Shown: piece after piece, positions 22,935 to 33,881 of the stretch | How positions within the stretch are numbered: position 1 is the stretch's first letter | Layout: each line of letters opens with the position of its first letter | NCBI GenBank assembly: GCA_025667525.1 | Contig: CM046877.1 | Coordinates: 262,109,706-262,173,705 of the forward strand | Source of the DNA: Glebionis coronaria | Taxonomy: Eukaryota > Streptophyta > Magnoliopsida > Asterales > Asteraceae | DNA length: 64,000 nucleotides | Direction of reading: 5' to 3' | The notes under the pieces: generated by a model | Seen by the model: only the letters and a program-made list of their open reading frames with translations | Databases searched by the model: none | What the model was told of the DNA's origin: nothing | Program-made: the position numbers and the translations under genes

Positions 22935-24848
22935 TTTTGGGTCGAGTCAGGCTCGTGACTCGGTTATCAAAAACAAGCGCTCCTCGGGAGGCAGCCCGAG
23001 TATCTATCCTTGTATGTTTTAATCCCCTAAGTGTAGGGGGGGACTTGTATATGTGTTTGCCTTTGTATGGTGATGTGATTACAGGGATATGTGCACTCTT
23101 GGAATCTTTGAAGAACCGTGCTCCCGTGTTTATCCGAAATCCGGTTCTATCTCTCAACTATCGTGATTCAATTTTCTTCATACTCACATTTGAACTTGAT
23201 CACTTTAGTCGTCTCTTCCTTAACTTGAGTTAACCAACGTGCACAATGTCATAAGTGTAGGGGAAACTTTTCCCACATGCTTAAACATTGAGGACAATGT
23301 TTATCTTAAGTGTAGGGGGACTTCTATCGAAGTTTTAAGTGGACTTTTCCATGAAAATGCCTTCAATTAACCGGAAAATCCTATTTTTCAACATTTTTCA
23401 AATTTTTTATTAACTTTGGCCATTTAGTTGTGATTTTTAAATTCTTATCGTTGCTTTCATATGTATATATTCCACAATAAAGTCAAATTTTAATAAAGTG
23501 GTGTAGCTAGTTTAGAAGTCTTTGATCTATTAGGCCCGTTGCGTTTATTTTGACTCAACCCGAATAGACTTATCCAAGTTTATTCTAGCTAGTATCCTTA
23601 GCCAGGTAGACCTTAATTGGTTTATTAGGCTAAGCATCCACGAGTCTCATTACTTGAGATTTTAAATTTTGGAGGACGAGAAATGATAGAGTCAATTATA
23701 AGTCGGTATTCTTGCGCAAGCTCACTTGGTGTAATTATTTGCCTATTCTCCCATCACTTGCTAATAATTTATTTGCAATAAGTAAGGTCTTACGATTTGA
23801 AAAGTTACTTAGCTTCTAGCCCAAGATCGTTTAAAAGTTGCTCGGTAATGATAAGAGTTCATAGCCAAGGCATAACTTATGAAGCGGGGCGCGAAGATTG
23901 GCGAGTCTGAAAAGGCCCTAACAAGGCATGAGGATTCAATTTTATTGCTGAAGATCCAAAGTGATGTGAAAAGCATTATTCCTAAAGTCAATATGAAGGA
24001 TCAAGACTCACGACGAAAAGCAATCAACTCCCATAAAGATCATGGAGAAGTCTATCCGAAAAGACCCTAACAAGGTATGAGGATAAATAGATCCAAGTCC
24101 GAAAAGGAGGCGGATCGTTGTATCTCAAAATCCCAATTAGAGATTGAAGAAATAATCATGAAGTCGTGGTCAACAAAGTTGGAGTACCCCTCAAAAGTCT
24201 CCAAGTGAGGAAACTCTATTATGATGAGAAGACCATTATCTCAAGAACGTCTCTCGAAGATATGAAGTATGAAGTACATGCCAAATATCGGCCCGAGAAA
24301 GGTCTCAAATCGTGAACCAAGTTATGCCAAGATATGAACTTTTTGATATCCCGAGAAGCAGTTTTAAGAGATTTTGTCCTTTAGCTAACTATTGATCAAA
24401 TCGTCCTACTTTGCTTTCAGCCCTAATAAACTATCGAAATAAGTCCAAAAATGCATCTTCATGACCATTCTAAGACAAAAATAAAATATAAGAGATACAC
24501 CTAGGAATAAGGGAGTTTAAGCATTTAATTAAGCCATGTGTGTAAGTGTTTGAATTGCTAACTTATAATAACAATGATCTCGTTTTTAAGCTTAGTTTGG
24601 GGAACGTGAAACTTGAGGGTGATAAATCTTCACAGCACCAAAGCCCTAATGTAAGTCATCGATTTCTCTACAAGTTATTTCCATGTAGCTATTTTCAAGT
24701 GAAAATGGTTGTCTATCCCTTTGTTACCTTTGAAGTTTCATTTCTTTAATTTTTAGTAGAATTTAAATAAGGCCAAGGTTGATTAATTATGAGAAAAGTG
24801 TAAGCTTGCTTTATCACTAAGCATTGCATGAGGGCATGGCAATGGTTA
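22935..24848 (+). other. G1 3' untranslated region with conserved hairpins and polypurine-like repeats
   Basis: No supported gene. AAGTGTAGGGG-type tracts occur near 23029-23043, 23253-23264 and 23308-23320, besides the terminal polypurine tract. A hairpin with stem CTCGGG/CCCGAG lies at 22983-23000 and is conserved in G2 near 39153. The AAACATTG hairpin is at 23283-23302. The env-like ORF seen in some Athila relatives is absent. Confidence 0.75.
23283..23302 (+). other. conserved 3' hairpin in G1
   Basis: AAACATTGAGGACAATGTTT: 8-bp perfect stem with AGGA loop, followed within 6 bases by AAGTGTAGGGGG. Identical in G0 and G2. Confidence 0.88.
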
Positions 24849-24861
24849 AGTGTAGGGGATT
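24849..24861 (+). other. polypurine tract of G1
   Basis: AGTGTAGGGGATT directly precedes the 3' LTR. It is the expected start point for plus-strand DNA synthesis. Confidence 0.85.
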
Positions 24862-26418
24862 TGATAGGTGTGTAAACACCCATCCTTTTACCACTTAATT
24901 CGGGCTAAAACGAGACCAAAACACGTATTTAATATCATTTGTTTGGAATTATGCGTGGTTTTTGTGTTTATTGTGTTTTCAGAGCCAACCGGATGAATAT
25001 TGAAGAAAACATGGGATTGCACGGGTTTTACTGAAGAAAAAGACTCAAGATAAAGTCTATTGTCCAAGAGATGCAAAAGATTTGAAGTCACTGGGCCTAT
25101 TCGAAGATTTATCGAAGAAAAGGACCAAAGATGGAAGATTTATATAAGTCGAAGAAACTCAAGTCTATTAAACGAAGAAATTAAAAGACGAGTTGAATTT
25201 AATCGACGACAAATCCCGAATCAGAATCGAAAACGGAAACTTTTCTGAAAAGACGAAAAGACAAGAAGAACGGGAGAAAGCCCACTCACCAACCAAAGGA
25301 CAAGGCTATAAATAGCCTTCCCCTCACACATTTTAGTTAATTTTTTTCTTCCTCCCCACTCTTTCTCCTGGTTCGTAGAACACCATCACCACTAGGGTGA
25401 TTGGTGATTTTTATCTTTAGTTCTTTAATCTTGTAATTTTAATCGTTGTTTCATCTTGTCAAAACATCAATCATTCAATACTAAGTTCTTGTTTAATCTT
25501 CCATTCATCTTGTTCATCATCATCTTTATCTTCAAGTTTTTAAGTTTTTATTTTCTTGATTTGATCTTCAAAATTTGTTTGGATTTGTGTTTTTATTAGT
25601 GGGATTTGTTGCTTATATTGTCTAAATGATTTGTGTTTAAATTGGTAAAACCTTTTTAAGTATTTGATTTGATTTTGATTAATTTAGTGTTCCGTGTTCT
25701 TCGCTAAAACTGCTACTGTATCTGGGTTCCAAATCTTCCGAACCAACAAAAAAGTTCCGAATGAAGTCTTCATTCGGAAACTTCCGAATCAGGCATTAAG
25801 TTCCGAATCAGTTACTTCCGCATCATTGAGTTCCGAATCAACCCTTTCATTCGGAAACTTCCGAATCATTCATTAGGTTCCGAACCAAGCCCTTCATTCG
25901 GAAGTTTTAAAACTTCCGAACCAGTGACTTCCGGACCAAGCAAAAGTTCTGGATCAAGCTCAGACTTCCGAACCAAGCACCTTCATCCGGAAGGTTCCGA
26001 ATCATCCATTAAGTTCCGGATGAGTAAGTTCCGGATGGGAAAGTTCCGGATGAGTGAATAGTACCTTCCGAATCAGATAGTTCCGAATCAAGGTTTAAAG
26101 TTCTGAATCAGTTATTTTTTTTGGTATTTTAAAGTTACTGTTTTACTGTTGTTGTTTTACTATTTCTCTACTCATATTTCACAATTTACATTTTAACTTT
26201 AATTTTAATTTGAACTTTAAATTTTAAACCAAGTCTTAGTTAATTATAATTAAAGTAATTGTTTTTGACTTAAACTTTCATTTCCACTTTTTATTAGATT
26301 AGAAAACCCAACCCCTTTATTTAGTAACCAAGAACAATCATTCCACTTAAGACCTAGATCAATTCGAGAGGATATCGAGAGAACTTTAATCTGAACCCAT
26401 TGCAAAAACCGTGTATCA
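24862..26418 (+). repeat. 3' LTR of G1 (1557 bp)
   Basis: Same length and ends as the 5' LTR. Differences seen by eye include CACAGG/CACGGG, GACGCA/GATGCA, AAAGTTGT/AAATTTGT, TTCCGGATCA/TTCTGGATCA and ATCAGCC/ATCATCC. Confidence 0.95.
25302..25319 (+). promoter_or_regulatory. TATA box palindrome in G1 3' LTR
   Basis: The same AAGGCTATAAATAGCCTT as at 15925. From this LTR, transcription would read outward into the remainder of the C1 extra ORF. Whether it does so is unknown. Confidence 0.65.
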
Positions 26419-29106
26419 GGGTACTTTAAATAAATATCATAAACAAGAATTTCCCCCAGCCTGGAAGTACCTCATACATGCCATCTTTCAATGTTTGAGT
26501 CCCAAATGTACTGCTCATAATGAAATTAACAGATCAATTGCTAGTGCAATTGTGTGCATTACAAATGGGCAAAAGTATAATTTTTCTAAACTTATTTTTG
26601 ATGGCATGTGTAAAAACAAGGGGAATAAGATGACTTTGGCTTATCCCAGATTTTTACAAATGGTTTTTGATGAACAAAGGTACTGCATAAGGGATCATGA
26701 TGATTTTTATGAGATCCCTATACAAAAGAAAGCTATTTTTAGTAAGATGAACTCACCCCCTCACCGTGACTTACCCCTCACCCAAGCTATGCTTGCTGTT
26801 ATTGCAGCAACACAACCTCAACCAGACCCACAACCACAACTTGACCCAATACCAGACCCTTTACCTTCACCTCAACACATGGAAATTGACCAAGAATCCT
26901 TCAACGCTGACACATTAAATGTTGGCGTTGACACCAGTAATCTAAACGTTGACACCTTTCCTTCACAGACCCAAACACACCTTAATCTTCAAACTACCAC
27001 CCAATCCACATCATCTTCTACACCCCCTGAATATAGGTTGCAAAAACGCCTAAGGACTACTGGAGTGTTCTTCTCTAGTGGTCCTAGCCATGTTGCAGAG
27101 AGAACCACCACCACAAGTGTGGTTGGTGCTATGGATGAGGCTGGGACTATTGGTACTCGCTTAGATGCAGGCCAAGCCAGTTCTAACATCTTTAAGACCT
27201 CATCCATGCCCCATGACTCTACTTTGGGAGGTCAAATACCCATTCTAGAGGAGGGCAGATTGGAACCATACACAATGATGGAATTGACGGCTGTCTGCAT
27301 TAGCTTGCAAAAGCAAAATGTAGACCTTGTACAAACATTCAGTACACAAGGCCTTGAACTCAAGCAATTGAGGGAGAGGATTGTTATTTTGGAGGATGCT
27401 AACACTAGGCGTGGTATGTAGGAATCTTCCAAAGGGGAGGATGAACAGATCCGTGTGAGTGACAAAGGCTCACATGATGGAGAATCTTTGGGTGTTGTTG
27501 AAGCCCTTACTGAATTGAAGAAGCAACCAGGTTTTCATACATCTTTGGTTACTCCTACAAAATTGAACTTGTCTTTTACAGCAATGATGGAGTAGTTTAC
27601 AAGAGGCGCTGAGACAAGTAAGGTGAGTGTTGACAAGCAGATTTTGGATGCTGACACAACAAGCGCTGACAAGAGTAAGTTGGGCGCTGACACACAGAAT
27701 TTGAGCGTTGACAGACCTGCAGATACGGTTTATGTATTCCAGTCATCAGCTATCATCAAGGAAGTGTCTTCACATGTACCATCATCATCTTTACCCATCA
27801 TTGATCCATTATATAAGGGTAAAGGAATCATGGTAGAAGTAGAAGTTCCAAAGGATGCAGCACAAGTAGAGTTTGATTCAAGGTTGGTTGCACAACTTGT
27901 GGAACAAGAAATGAAGAAGGTTGGTGAATCACCATTTGTTGTTACTTCTGAAGAACAAGAAGAAAGTGATGAAGGGAGTTCAGATTCAAGTGTTATGATA
28001 ATTGAACAACCAGAAAGACTTGAATATGGTGATGAGTTGGTAAGAGAGAAGCTTAGAGAGTTAAAATTGCAAGTAGACTATGATATGCCAGAAGTTGCTC
28101 AGATGTACCATGCTTGGGAGAATAGGATTATGGAGAATCCAGATTTGACAATTTCAGACCAAATTTGGGGATTGGAGATTCTTCTAAGAGTTCAAAGAGA
28201 TTGCAAGGTAATTCTGAAGCATAAAGCTAGCAATGTTTTCTCACTACTGAAGAGGGATATAAGGGAGCTTTACTACATGTTACTCATATGTCATGGAACT
28301 GGATGGACCTTCAAGAAATTGTAGGATTATCCTTTGAAAATTTGGAGTATAAGGCTTATCCCATTTGGGCAAGTGTACAGGAAATGAATACTATCAGACT
28401 TCTTTCAGATGAAAGGAAAGAAGAACTTGCAGAAGAGATGGAGATTCAAAAGGAAATGATTGTTTCAAGGCCTTTGAAGAAGGGAGTTCCACTTGAGTTC
28501 CCTAAAGGTTTAAATAAAGTGAATCCCAGTGAAGCTGTTCTTAGAAGGAGCATTAAGCTCTCACCCATGGAAGCTTCAGATATGGTACAAGTGTTACCTC
28601 TTGATGCCAGAAACCCTATCATTAGCTATGAAGAAGATGCAAGTGGGTTTTGGATGATTGGCAGATATGGGAAAGAGTTACACACATTTACTACTCTTAT
28701 GTCTCTCTTTGCAAGTATGGATAGGGAAGACTTGGCAGACCTTTGGAGGTTGTTGCTGGCTAAGTATGAGACTGAAGTACCTACTTCAGTCAATGGAATA
28801 AAGCTTTGGTCAACATTCAAGAGAATGTGTGCACCAGAAGAAGATCCTGTTTGTAAGGATCTTGAGGATGATATCAGTGGACTTCAATGGCGTTTGTATT
28901 CAGTTGCTGGTGTGTATTATTTGAGTTCTACAAAGTTTGCTGAGTATCTTCTTGTAGATGTTGAGTATCCCATGTCCAAAGAAGTTTTGGACAAGATAAA
29001 GACAACACAACTGGAGATTGACTATTCAAGTGACGTGGCCAAAGATTTGATTAGGCATGTTTATTACCAATATGATAAGGTTTGTAAGATTCCTCCTAGT
29101 TCTTAA
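26419..29106 (+). pseudogene. C1 extra ORF, main part, with stops and a frameshift
   Basis: It resumes the frame cut at 15484. First comes the second half of the N-terminal domain: FPPAWKYLIHAIFQCLSPK, FSKLIFDGMCKN and LAYPRFLQMVF. A Pro/Gln/Thr-rich region follows in which NADT, VDT and SVDK repeats are encoded by the AACGCTGACA-type motif (26900-26960 and 27620-27720). In-frame TAGs stand at 27419 and near 27593. The frame shifts near 28290-28320. The C-terminal module follows: FWMIGRYGKELHTFTTLMSL, DREDLADLWRLLLAKYE, WRLYSVAGVYYL, ending at TAA 29104. The module patterns are, from memory, widespread in Asteraceae Copia-linked proteins. The function is unknown. Confidence 0.8.
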
Positions 29107-29143
29107 TTTTTATTCAGAAACTTGATTGCTAGACTAGATATCA

Positions 29144-29158
29144 AGTTTAGGGGAGGAT
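29144..29158 (+). other. polypurine tract of C1
   Basis: TTTAGGGGAGGAT lies directly before the TGTTGGG start of the 3' LTR, the standard Copia arrangement. Confidence 0.85.
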
Positions 29159-29668
29159 TGTTGGGAATAAAATGTAGCCAGTACACTTGAACGCTGACAA
29201 GAAGAAAACAAGTCTAGATAAGAAGAAAACAAGCGTTGACAGATCAAGCGTTGACAGGAAGATGTCAAGCGTTGATAGGATGAAGTCAAGCACTGATAGA
29301 AAGATATAGTCTACGCGTATTATGTTTCTAGTTTGTTTCTAGTAAAGATAGGATCAATAATGTATTTTCTATATTTATCTTTACCTAGAATAGTTGATAC
29401 GTAGACTCTTGTACAAGGCTTCTTATAAAAGAAGACCTTTAGGTTTTGTTTCATAATAAGTTTTCATACGTTTAACACTTTCATTGTAAGCAAGTTTGTT
29501 CTAATCAATCAAGTGAAAGTTTGTTTTAAAATTGTTTGTGTGTTCTTGTTTGAGTGTTAATTCCGCATAATAATTAAATTGTTTTATACACAACAAAGTT
29601 TCTCTACGTGTTTAACTTGATTTAATCTCGTTTACACAAGCTAAATCGATCTAAGTTTGGGATCAACA
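29159..29668 (+). repeat. 3' LTR of Copia C1 (510 bp)
   Basis: TGTTGGGAATAAAATG to GGGATCAACA. U3 has tandem copies of AAGCGTTGACA and AACGCTGACA. It is clearly related to the C2 LTR but diverged, so the two are different insertions. Downstream sequence is Tat gag. Confidence 0.92.
29424..29431 (+). promoter_or_regulatory. TATA-like box in C1 LTR
   Basis: TATAAAAG sits inside the palindrome CTTCTTATAAAAGAAG. In the C2 LTR the same place reads CTTCTTATGTCAATAAAAGAAG, so the palindrome arms persist but the TATA is altered. Confidence 0.6.
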
Positions 29669-30873
29669 TTCCTTTCCGCTTCACTCCACAGTGGTTGTTT
29701 CTCAACATATTCATTGTTTTGCCCTTGTAATCTCCGCTTCCGTTGCCTCTCCACTGATTGCTTTTGTTCACCCTTCGTTGCAGATCTTTAACTAGGTGGC
29801 TTAATTTTCCTGATTCTAGAGCTGCTTCTAACTATTTCCGTAGCAAGTGACAATCGTTAGTGAAATGGCCCTTCTCCCCGTGATAGTCACAATATTTGTC
29901 CATATTCTCCGGTCGGACTATTCCCTTGGTAGGCGGAGGCTGGGGTAGTTGCAGCTGAGCTCTGTATCTAGTATCTCTTTTGGAAACTTGGTCAGTGACT
30001 CAAGGCCGGGACAATGGTTGAGTGGAGGCACACAAGGGGAGTAGGTGGGCTTTCGCCTATAATCCCTCCGATTCTTGTGTCGGTTGTTGTTCTTACCAGC
30101 GAAGTATTTATCTTCCTTCATCGCTTTTCCTCCTTTATCGCTCCCTTCTCCTTATGGAAGCTCTGTGTTTTTGAACACTTCCTCCGACTTTGTGAAGTCG
30201 TCGACCCTTTTCATCATTTCTACCACCGTCTTGGGTTCGTCATTGGAGAAACGTCGGGCCAATTCGGGGCACTTGGCTCCTGCGATGAAAGCGAATATCT
30301 TCATGCCCTCCGCAACTACCTGAATAAAACTATCTTCGTCGGTCCATAGTTCTTTGAACGCAAGCAATGATTTGTGACCCTTCCTCGTTATGCTTGTTAT
30401 TTCCATTAGGATTTTAAGACTGTTCCTCTTCTGGGCGAACCTTTCTAGGAACTATTTCTAGTCGTCCCCACGAAGCGAGTGATGTGATCGTTGGGATCAG
30501 CGGCTCCAGTGTATAGCTTTATCGTTGCAGGGAGGATATGCTTTGGTGAAGAGAATTCAATGATTCTTCTGATGAACCGGGACGCTATCACGCCCTTAAA
30601 AGTTTTTTGTAATTCGTCTACCCTATCTTCCGTCCTCTTCTCTGACCTCCCAACTTCGTCATCGAAGACGAAATTTAGAGGTGACATATTGTTTCTTCCG
30701 GAGGCATTATGATGTTCGACTAGATTTCGGAGAACGCTCATACTCTCTACGATTCGTTCCTGTAGAGACGGAGTGCTATTGTCTTCTTCTAAGGTATGCT
30801 CACGCTTCGGAGAGACGTGAATAGGGGATTTCTCCCCTTGAATATGGGAGTTCTCCCTCGACGGGCCAGCCAT
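29669..30873 (-). pseudogene. gag: Tat-type gag (T), decayed and truncated
   Basis: The minus-strand ATG at 30873 gives MAGPSREN. Then come a coiled, charged region and KLYTGAADPNDHITRFVGTT, the entry to the Tat gag domain, which stops at 30445. In other frames follow ITRKGHKSLLAFKELWTDE, FAFIAGAKCPELARRFSND, and a knuckle-like YCDYHGEKGHFTNDCHLLRK near 29840-29905, characteristic of Tat gag. Several frameshifts and stops make it dead. It ends at the C1 LTR. Confidence 0.8.
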
Positions 30874-30904
30874 GTAGCTGTCCTTGGTAGATTGAGTGGT
30901 TGGG

Positions 30905-30921
30905 TCCCACGGATGGCGCCA
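30905..30921 (-). other. primer-binding site of T
   Basis: The minus strand reads TGGCGCCATCCGTGGGA, a variant of the TGGCGCC-initial priming site used by Tat-branch Gypsy elements (I believe arginine tRNA; not checked). Confidence 0.8.
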
Positions 30922-30923
30922 AA

Positions 30924-31630
30924 TGTTGAAACAAAAATCCGCAAGTACTGGCACCTTCACATATTATGCTTTTGTCACGTATAGGGTATGCTTGTAGGTT
31001 TTGCATATTCTCCAATATGAGAGAACACACGTTAGCTCGCCCCAAGGGTGACCCTGAGACCAAGCTCCGGTGTGAGAGTAAGTAACTAACACGAGAATGG
31101 TGTCCGGCGTGGAATACTTGAGAGATAGAATTCAATTGTGAGTAAATACTATGTACTGTGTGTTGTTGTGTATAGTAAATGCACTTGGGTATTTATAACC
31201 AAATAAAGATATACCTGGTCGACTAGTCATGCCATCAAAACATGTATCATGCACGGTACCCTAAGCTCAGGCACAGTGTAAAGTAGGCGGCGGTTCACGG
31301 TTGGAACCATTGGACAAAGTGTTGTTACTTGGTTAAAATGGATTCTCCCAAGATATGGGTGTCTTGTCTCTTTTCTATTTCCTACGTGGCATGGTATTTG
31401 GTCAACGCCTTATGCCTCCGGCCATATGCCGGAGACATACGCGAACACGCACCATCCTGCACCATGCTTACTCCTAATTTGTGGCTCGTGAACACTCTAG
31501 ATGTTCAATCTTGGCTGGTGATGATATTATTGGTAGTTTGGCCGATCTGGTCGAACAATACTTACCCCGATGATCACCAATTTAACAACCGCGTCTGGCC
31601 ACTGATCTTCCAGTGTCACAATAAACAACA
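30924..31630 (-). repeat. 5' LTR of Tat-type element T (about 707 bp)
   Basis: The inner edge is firm: the minus strand ends TTTGTTTCAACA beside the priming site. The outer edge at 31630 (TGTTGTTTATTG on the minus strand) is chosen from the TGTTG...CAACA symmetry and cannot be checked against a second LTR. Confidence 0.65.
31190..31197 (-). promoter_or_regulatory. TATA box in LTR of T
   Basis: The minus strand reads TATAAATACCC, a consensus plant TATA box placed in the middle of the proposed LTR, as expected for the U3/R boundary. Confidence 0.6.
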
Positions 31631-32607
31631 AACATCACCACCATATAAGGCTAAAGATGAAGACAAGTGTTGAGATGAGACGATATTTCAATTTATGTTT
31701 GATATTTGGATTGATTGGTATATCAATGTTATAAATATAGTATGAAATTAATTTGGAGAAAACAAGAAACAAAAAAATGAAAATGAAAGTCGTAGACGAG
31801 TAAGTGAAAAGAAGACGATAGTTATTTACATTTATATTCTTTCAAAATTTTATAATTACATCAATATACTTACAAGCGTTATAATTACTTCAATATCTTT
31901 TCGAAAAACCAAAATATACAAAAAGATTTTCATTATGTTTAAATTAATTTAATATTAAAAGTTCTTAAATAGATTTTTTTTACCATTTGCTTTTCCTCTT
32001 TACACTACTTTCTTGTTAATTAAAAACCCACATAGTATTAGAGGGTCTGATAAAAACTACAATCAAATTTGAGGATAACTTGTGTGCATTTGCAATGAGA
32101 GGCGAGGGTGTGGTGGAGTAGAAGAGCTCGCTGAGCTGAGGTGGCGGGCTCTTCGTACCTCGTCATTTCTCGCCGCCACACCCTTTCATTCGTCGTGGCT
32201 TCGTCGCCCAGCAGACGAGGCCACGAAGAGGAGAAATGTGGGGAAATCGGGCCCCACTAACAATTTAAGATGGGGTGTTTGTGTGTTTTCTTTAATGTGT
32301 GCGTATTTTTGTTTAGTGTGTGACTGTGTGTTGTATATGTTCAAGGAGAAGAAGATAATTAGGAGAGTTGCTTATCTCTAACATGTGGTTTAGTTTCTTT
32401 CTTTTTTTTTTAATTTTAAATATACACTTACAATTTTTATCCTTAAGGTTTTTTTTATCATTTCCTGATTTAAATTTAATAATTTTTGTATATTTTTAAA
32501 ACATTTTTAGTTTCGAATCGTATTTTTATTTATGTATTTGTAGTTTTTTAAAACATTTTTTTTTCATTTCTTGCGTATGAAAATACACCCATTATTGGAT
32601 CGAGCAA
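31631..32607. other. AT-rich spacer with one GC-rich patch; no gene seen
   Basis: I find no supported gene. A GC-rich patch at about 32095-32270 contrasts with its surroundings. It holds inverted pairs: GGGTGTGGTGG (near 32105) against CCGCCACACCC (near 32174), and a 13-bp near-perfect hairpin at 32193-32226 with an 8-base loop. It may be a small transposon remnant, but no target duplication was identified. Confidence 0.5.
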
Positions 32608-32617
32608 TATGTAAGTA
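32608..32617. other. target site duplication of the foldback element, left copy
   Basis: TATGTAAGTA, repeated exactly at 33319-33328 on the other side of the inverted-repeat element. Confidence 0.8.
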
Positions 32618-33318
32618 GAGTTAAGATCTATATAAATACTTAAATTAGCATAAACCTATCCAACCAATCATAATCACCCATTTTTTAAAAAACCCACTTC
32701 CCACCACTTTTTTAAAAATTAAATATCTCACAAATGGTAAATCGTCAAACGAAAAAAATACACAATTCTGATGAGAATTAAATCATCTATCTATCGAGGG
32801 GCACATGTATATACTTTCGACGAACTTTTTTTCGACTTTTTTTTCTTAAGTCACGTCTGGAGAGAATCATATATGATTCGTCACAAATCATATATGATTC
32901 GTCACGAATCATATATGATTCATCACGAATCATATATGATTCATCACGAATCATATATGATTCGTCACGAATCATATATGATTTTCAGAAAATCATATAT
33001 GATTCGTGATATGAATCATATATGATTTTATGAGAATCATATATGTTTCGTAACGAATCATATATGATTCTCTCCAGACGTGACTTAAGAAAAAAAAGTC
33101 AAAAAAAAAGTTCGTCGAAAGTATATACATGTGCCCCTCGATAGATAGATGATTTAATTCTCGTCGCGATGATATGTTTTGTTTTACGTAACGATGAACG
33201 GTTTGTGAGATATTTAATTTTTAAAAAATGAGTTTTTTTTTGTTACGTGATAAAAATGGATAGTTGTTATTGGTTAGTTGAGTCTATGTTAAACTAAGGG
33301 TATATGAGATCTTTTTCC
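32618..33318. mobile_element. Foldback / Mutator-like MITE with tandem-palindrome core (701 bp)
   Basis: The two halves are inverted copies. The ends are GAGTTAAGATCT and, on the other strand, GGAAAAAGATCT. The arms share ATTAAATATCTCACAAA, GAATTAAATCATCTATC, CGAGGGGCACATGTATATAC and CTTAAGTCACGTCTGGAGAG. The flanking 10-bp repeat TATGTAAGTA fits the 9-10 bp duplications of Mutator-like elements. The core (32868-33080) is about ten units of 21-22 bp. There is no coding capacity; the open frames across it are translations of the repeat. Confidence 0.83.
32868..33080. repeat. tandem array of palindromic 21-22 bp units
   Basis: About ten copies of AATCATATATGATT, itself a perfect 14-bp palindrome, separated mostly by CGTCACG or CATCACG. 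It forms the loop of the foldback element. Confidence 0.88.
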
Positions 33319-33328
33319 TATGTAAGTA

Positions 33329-33876
33329 ATGTACGTGAAAGAAAAGAATTGAAACCTAGGTGCGTATTGACGTTAATTGATGAACTTTTGGTTGTTTATG
33401 ACCAAATCTAAACAGTAAAGAAAGAGTAAAATACAAAAGAAACTCCATAACTTGAAAACACTTGCTTTTTCTTGATAACAATCTAGAAAATCGACAATTA
33501 ATTTGATAATGAAGCACATACATCAAAATATAAAAGATATGTTTATTTTTATGTTTTGAAAACTTATTTACGTAATTTTAATTTTGTAAATCTATTGCGT
33601 AATTATCGATTTGTGCAAGAATACAAATGTAGATATCTCAAAAGGCAAAAATACCTTCATGTTTCTTACACGTAAAAAACTCAACTAAAACGAATTACAA
33701 ATATTGGTGAATGGATTATAGTTTGAGTTAATTGCAATTAAATGTATTATAGTTGTCATTTTTACCCATTGTATGTAGACTACTTTTATAACGAAAGATG
33801 CCCTAATACTAAAAAGTAATTATACTAATAATAATTATGATAATAAAATATGATAGTGCAAAAGTTGTATCAATAC
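33329..33876. other. AT-rich spacer, nothing recognised
   Basis: About 550 bases between the foldback element and the E3 target duplication. I see no gene, LTR edge or clear repeat. Confidence 0.6.
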
Positions 33877-33881
33877 TCCCG

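Larger units (their letters stand above)
15485..26418 (+). mobile_element. Athila-type Gypsy LTR retrotransposon G1, nearly complete and young
   Basis: 10,934 bp with two 1557-bp LTRs (TGATAGG...GTGTATCA), target duplication GGGTA, Asp-tRNA priming site, gag, protease, RT, RNase H and integrase in Gypsy order, a 1.9-kb 3' region and a polypurine tract. Comparing the LTRs by eye I find about five substitutions in 1557 bp, so insertion was recent. Two single-base deletions in pol, judged against G2, break the frame, so this copy is probably not autonomous. There is no env-like ORF after integrase. Confidence 0.95.
3794..29668 (+). mobile_element. Copia LTR retrotransposon C1, host of three nested insertions
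   Basis: After removing three insertions (C2 at the left edge, G0 at 4380-12669, G1 at 15485-26418), the remaining plus-strand pieces read in order: pre-RT linker and RT start, RT and RNase H, a spacer of about 1.2 kb, an extra ORF, a polypurine tract and the 3' LTR (29159-29668). The 5' LTR, gag, protease and integrase lie left of C2, outside the window. The right edge is inside the gag gene of a Tat-type Gypsy; TTCCT (29669-29673) would be one copy of its target duplication. Stops and frameshifts outside the insertions show it is inactive. Confidence 0.87.
29669..31630 (-). mobile_element. Tat-type Gypsy element T, 5' part only
   Basis: On the minus strand it has an LTR (31630-30924), a priming site (30921-30905) and a decayed gag running into the C1 insertion at 29668. 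The rest lies outside the window beyond C1. The priming site and gag motifs are those of the Tat branch of Gypsy elements. T is the oldest layer of the left nest because C1 sits inside it. Confidence 0.82.

Noticed and set aside
22935..24848. Env-like gene after integrase in G1
   Set aside because: Only short frames are present, with no signal peptide or membrane segment pattern. The region aligns as untranslated sequence with G2.
32771..33025. Open frames in both directions with repeated SYMIRHE-type peptides
   Set aside because: They are translations of the palindromic tandem units in the foldback element, open on both strands because the unit is self-complementary and lacks stops.
32868..33080. 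Regular repeats resembling a CRISPR array
   Set aside because: Plant nuclear context, palindromic AT-rich units and repeated (not unique) spacers, inside an inverted-repeat transposon.
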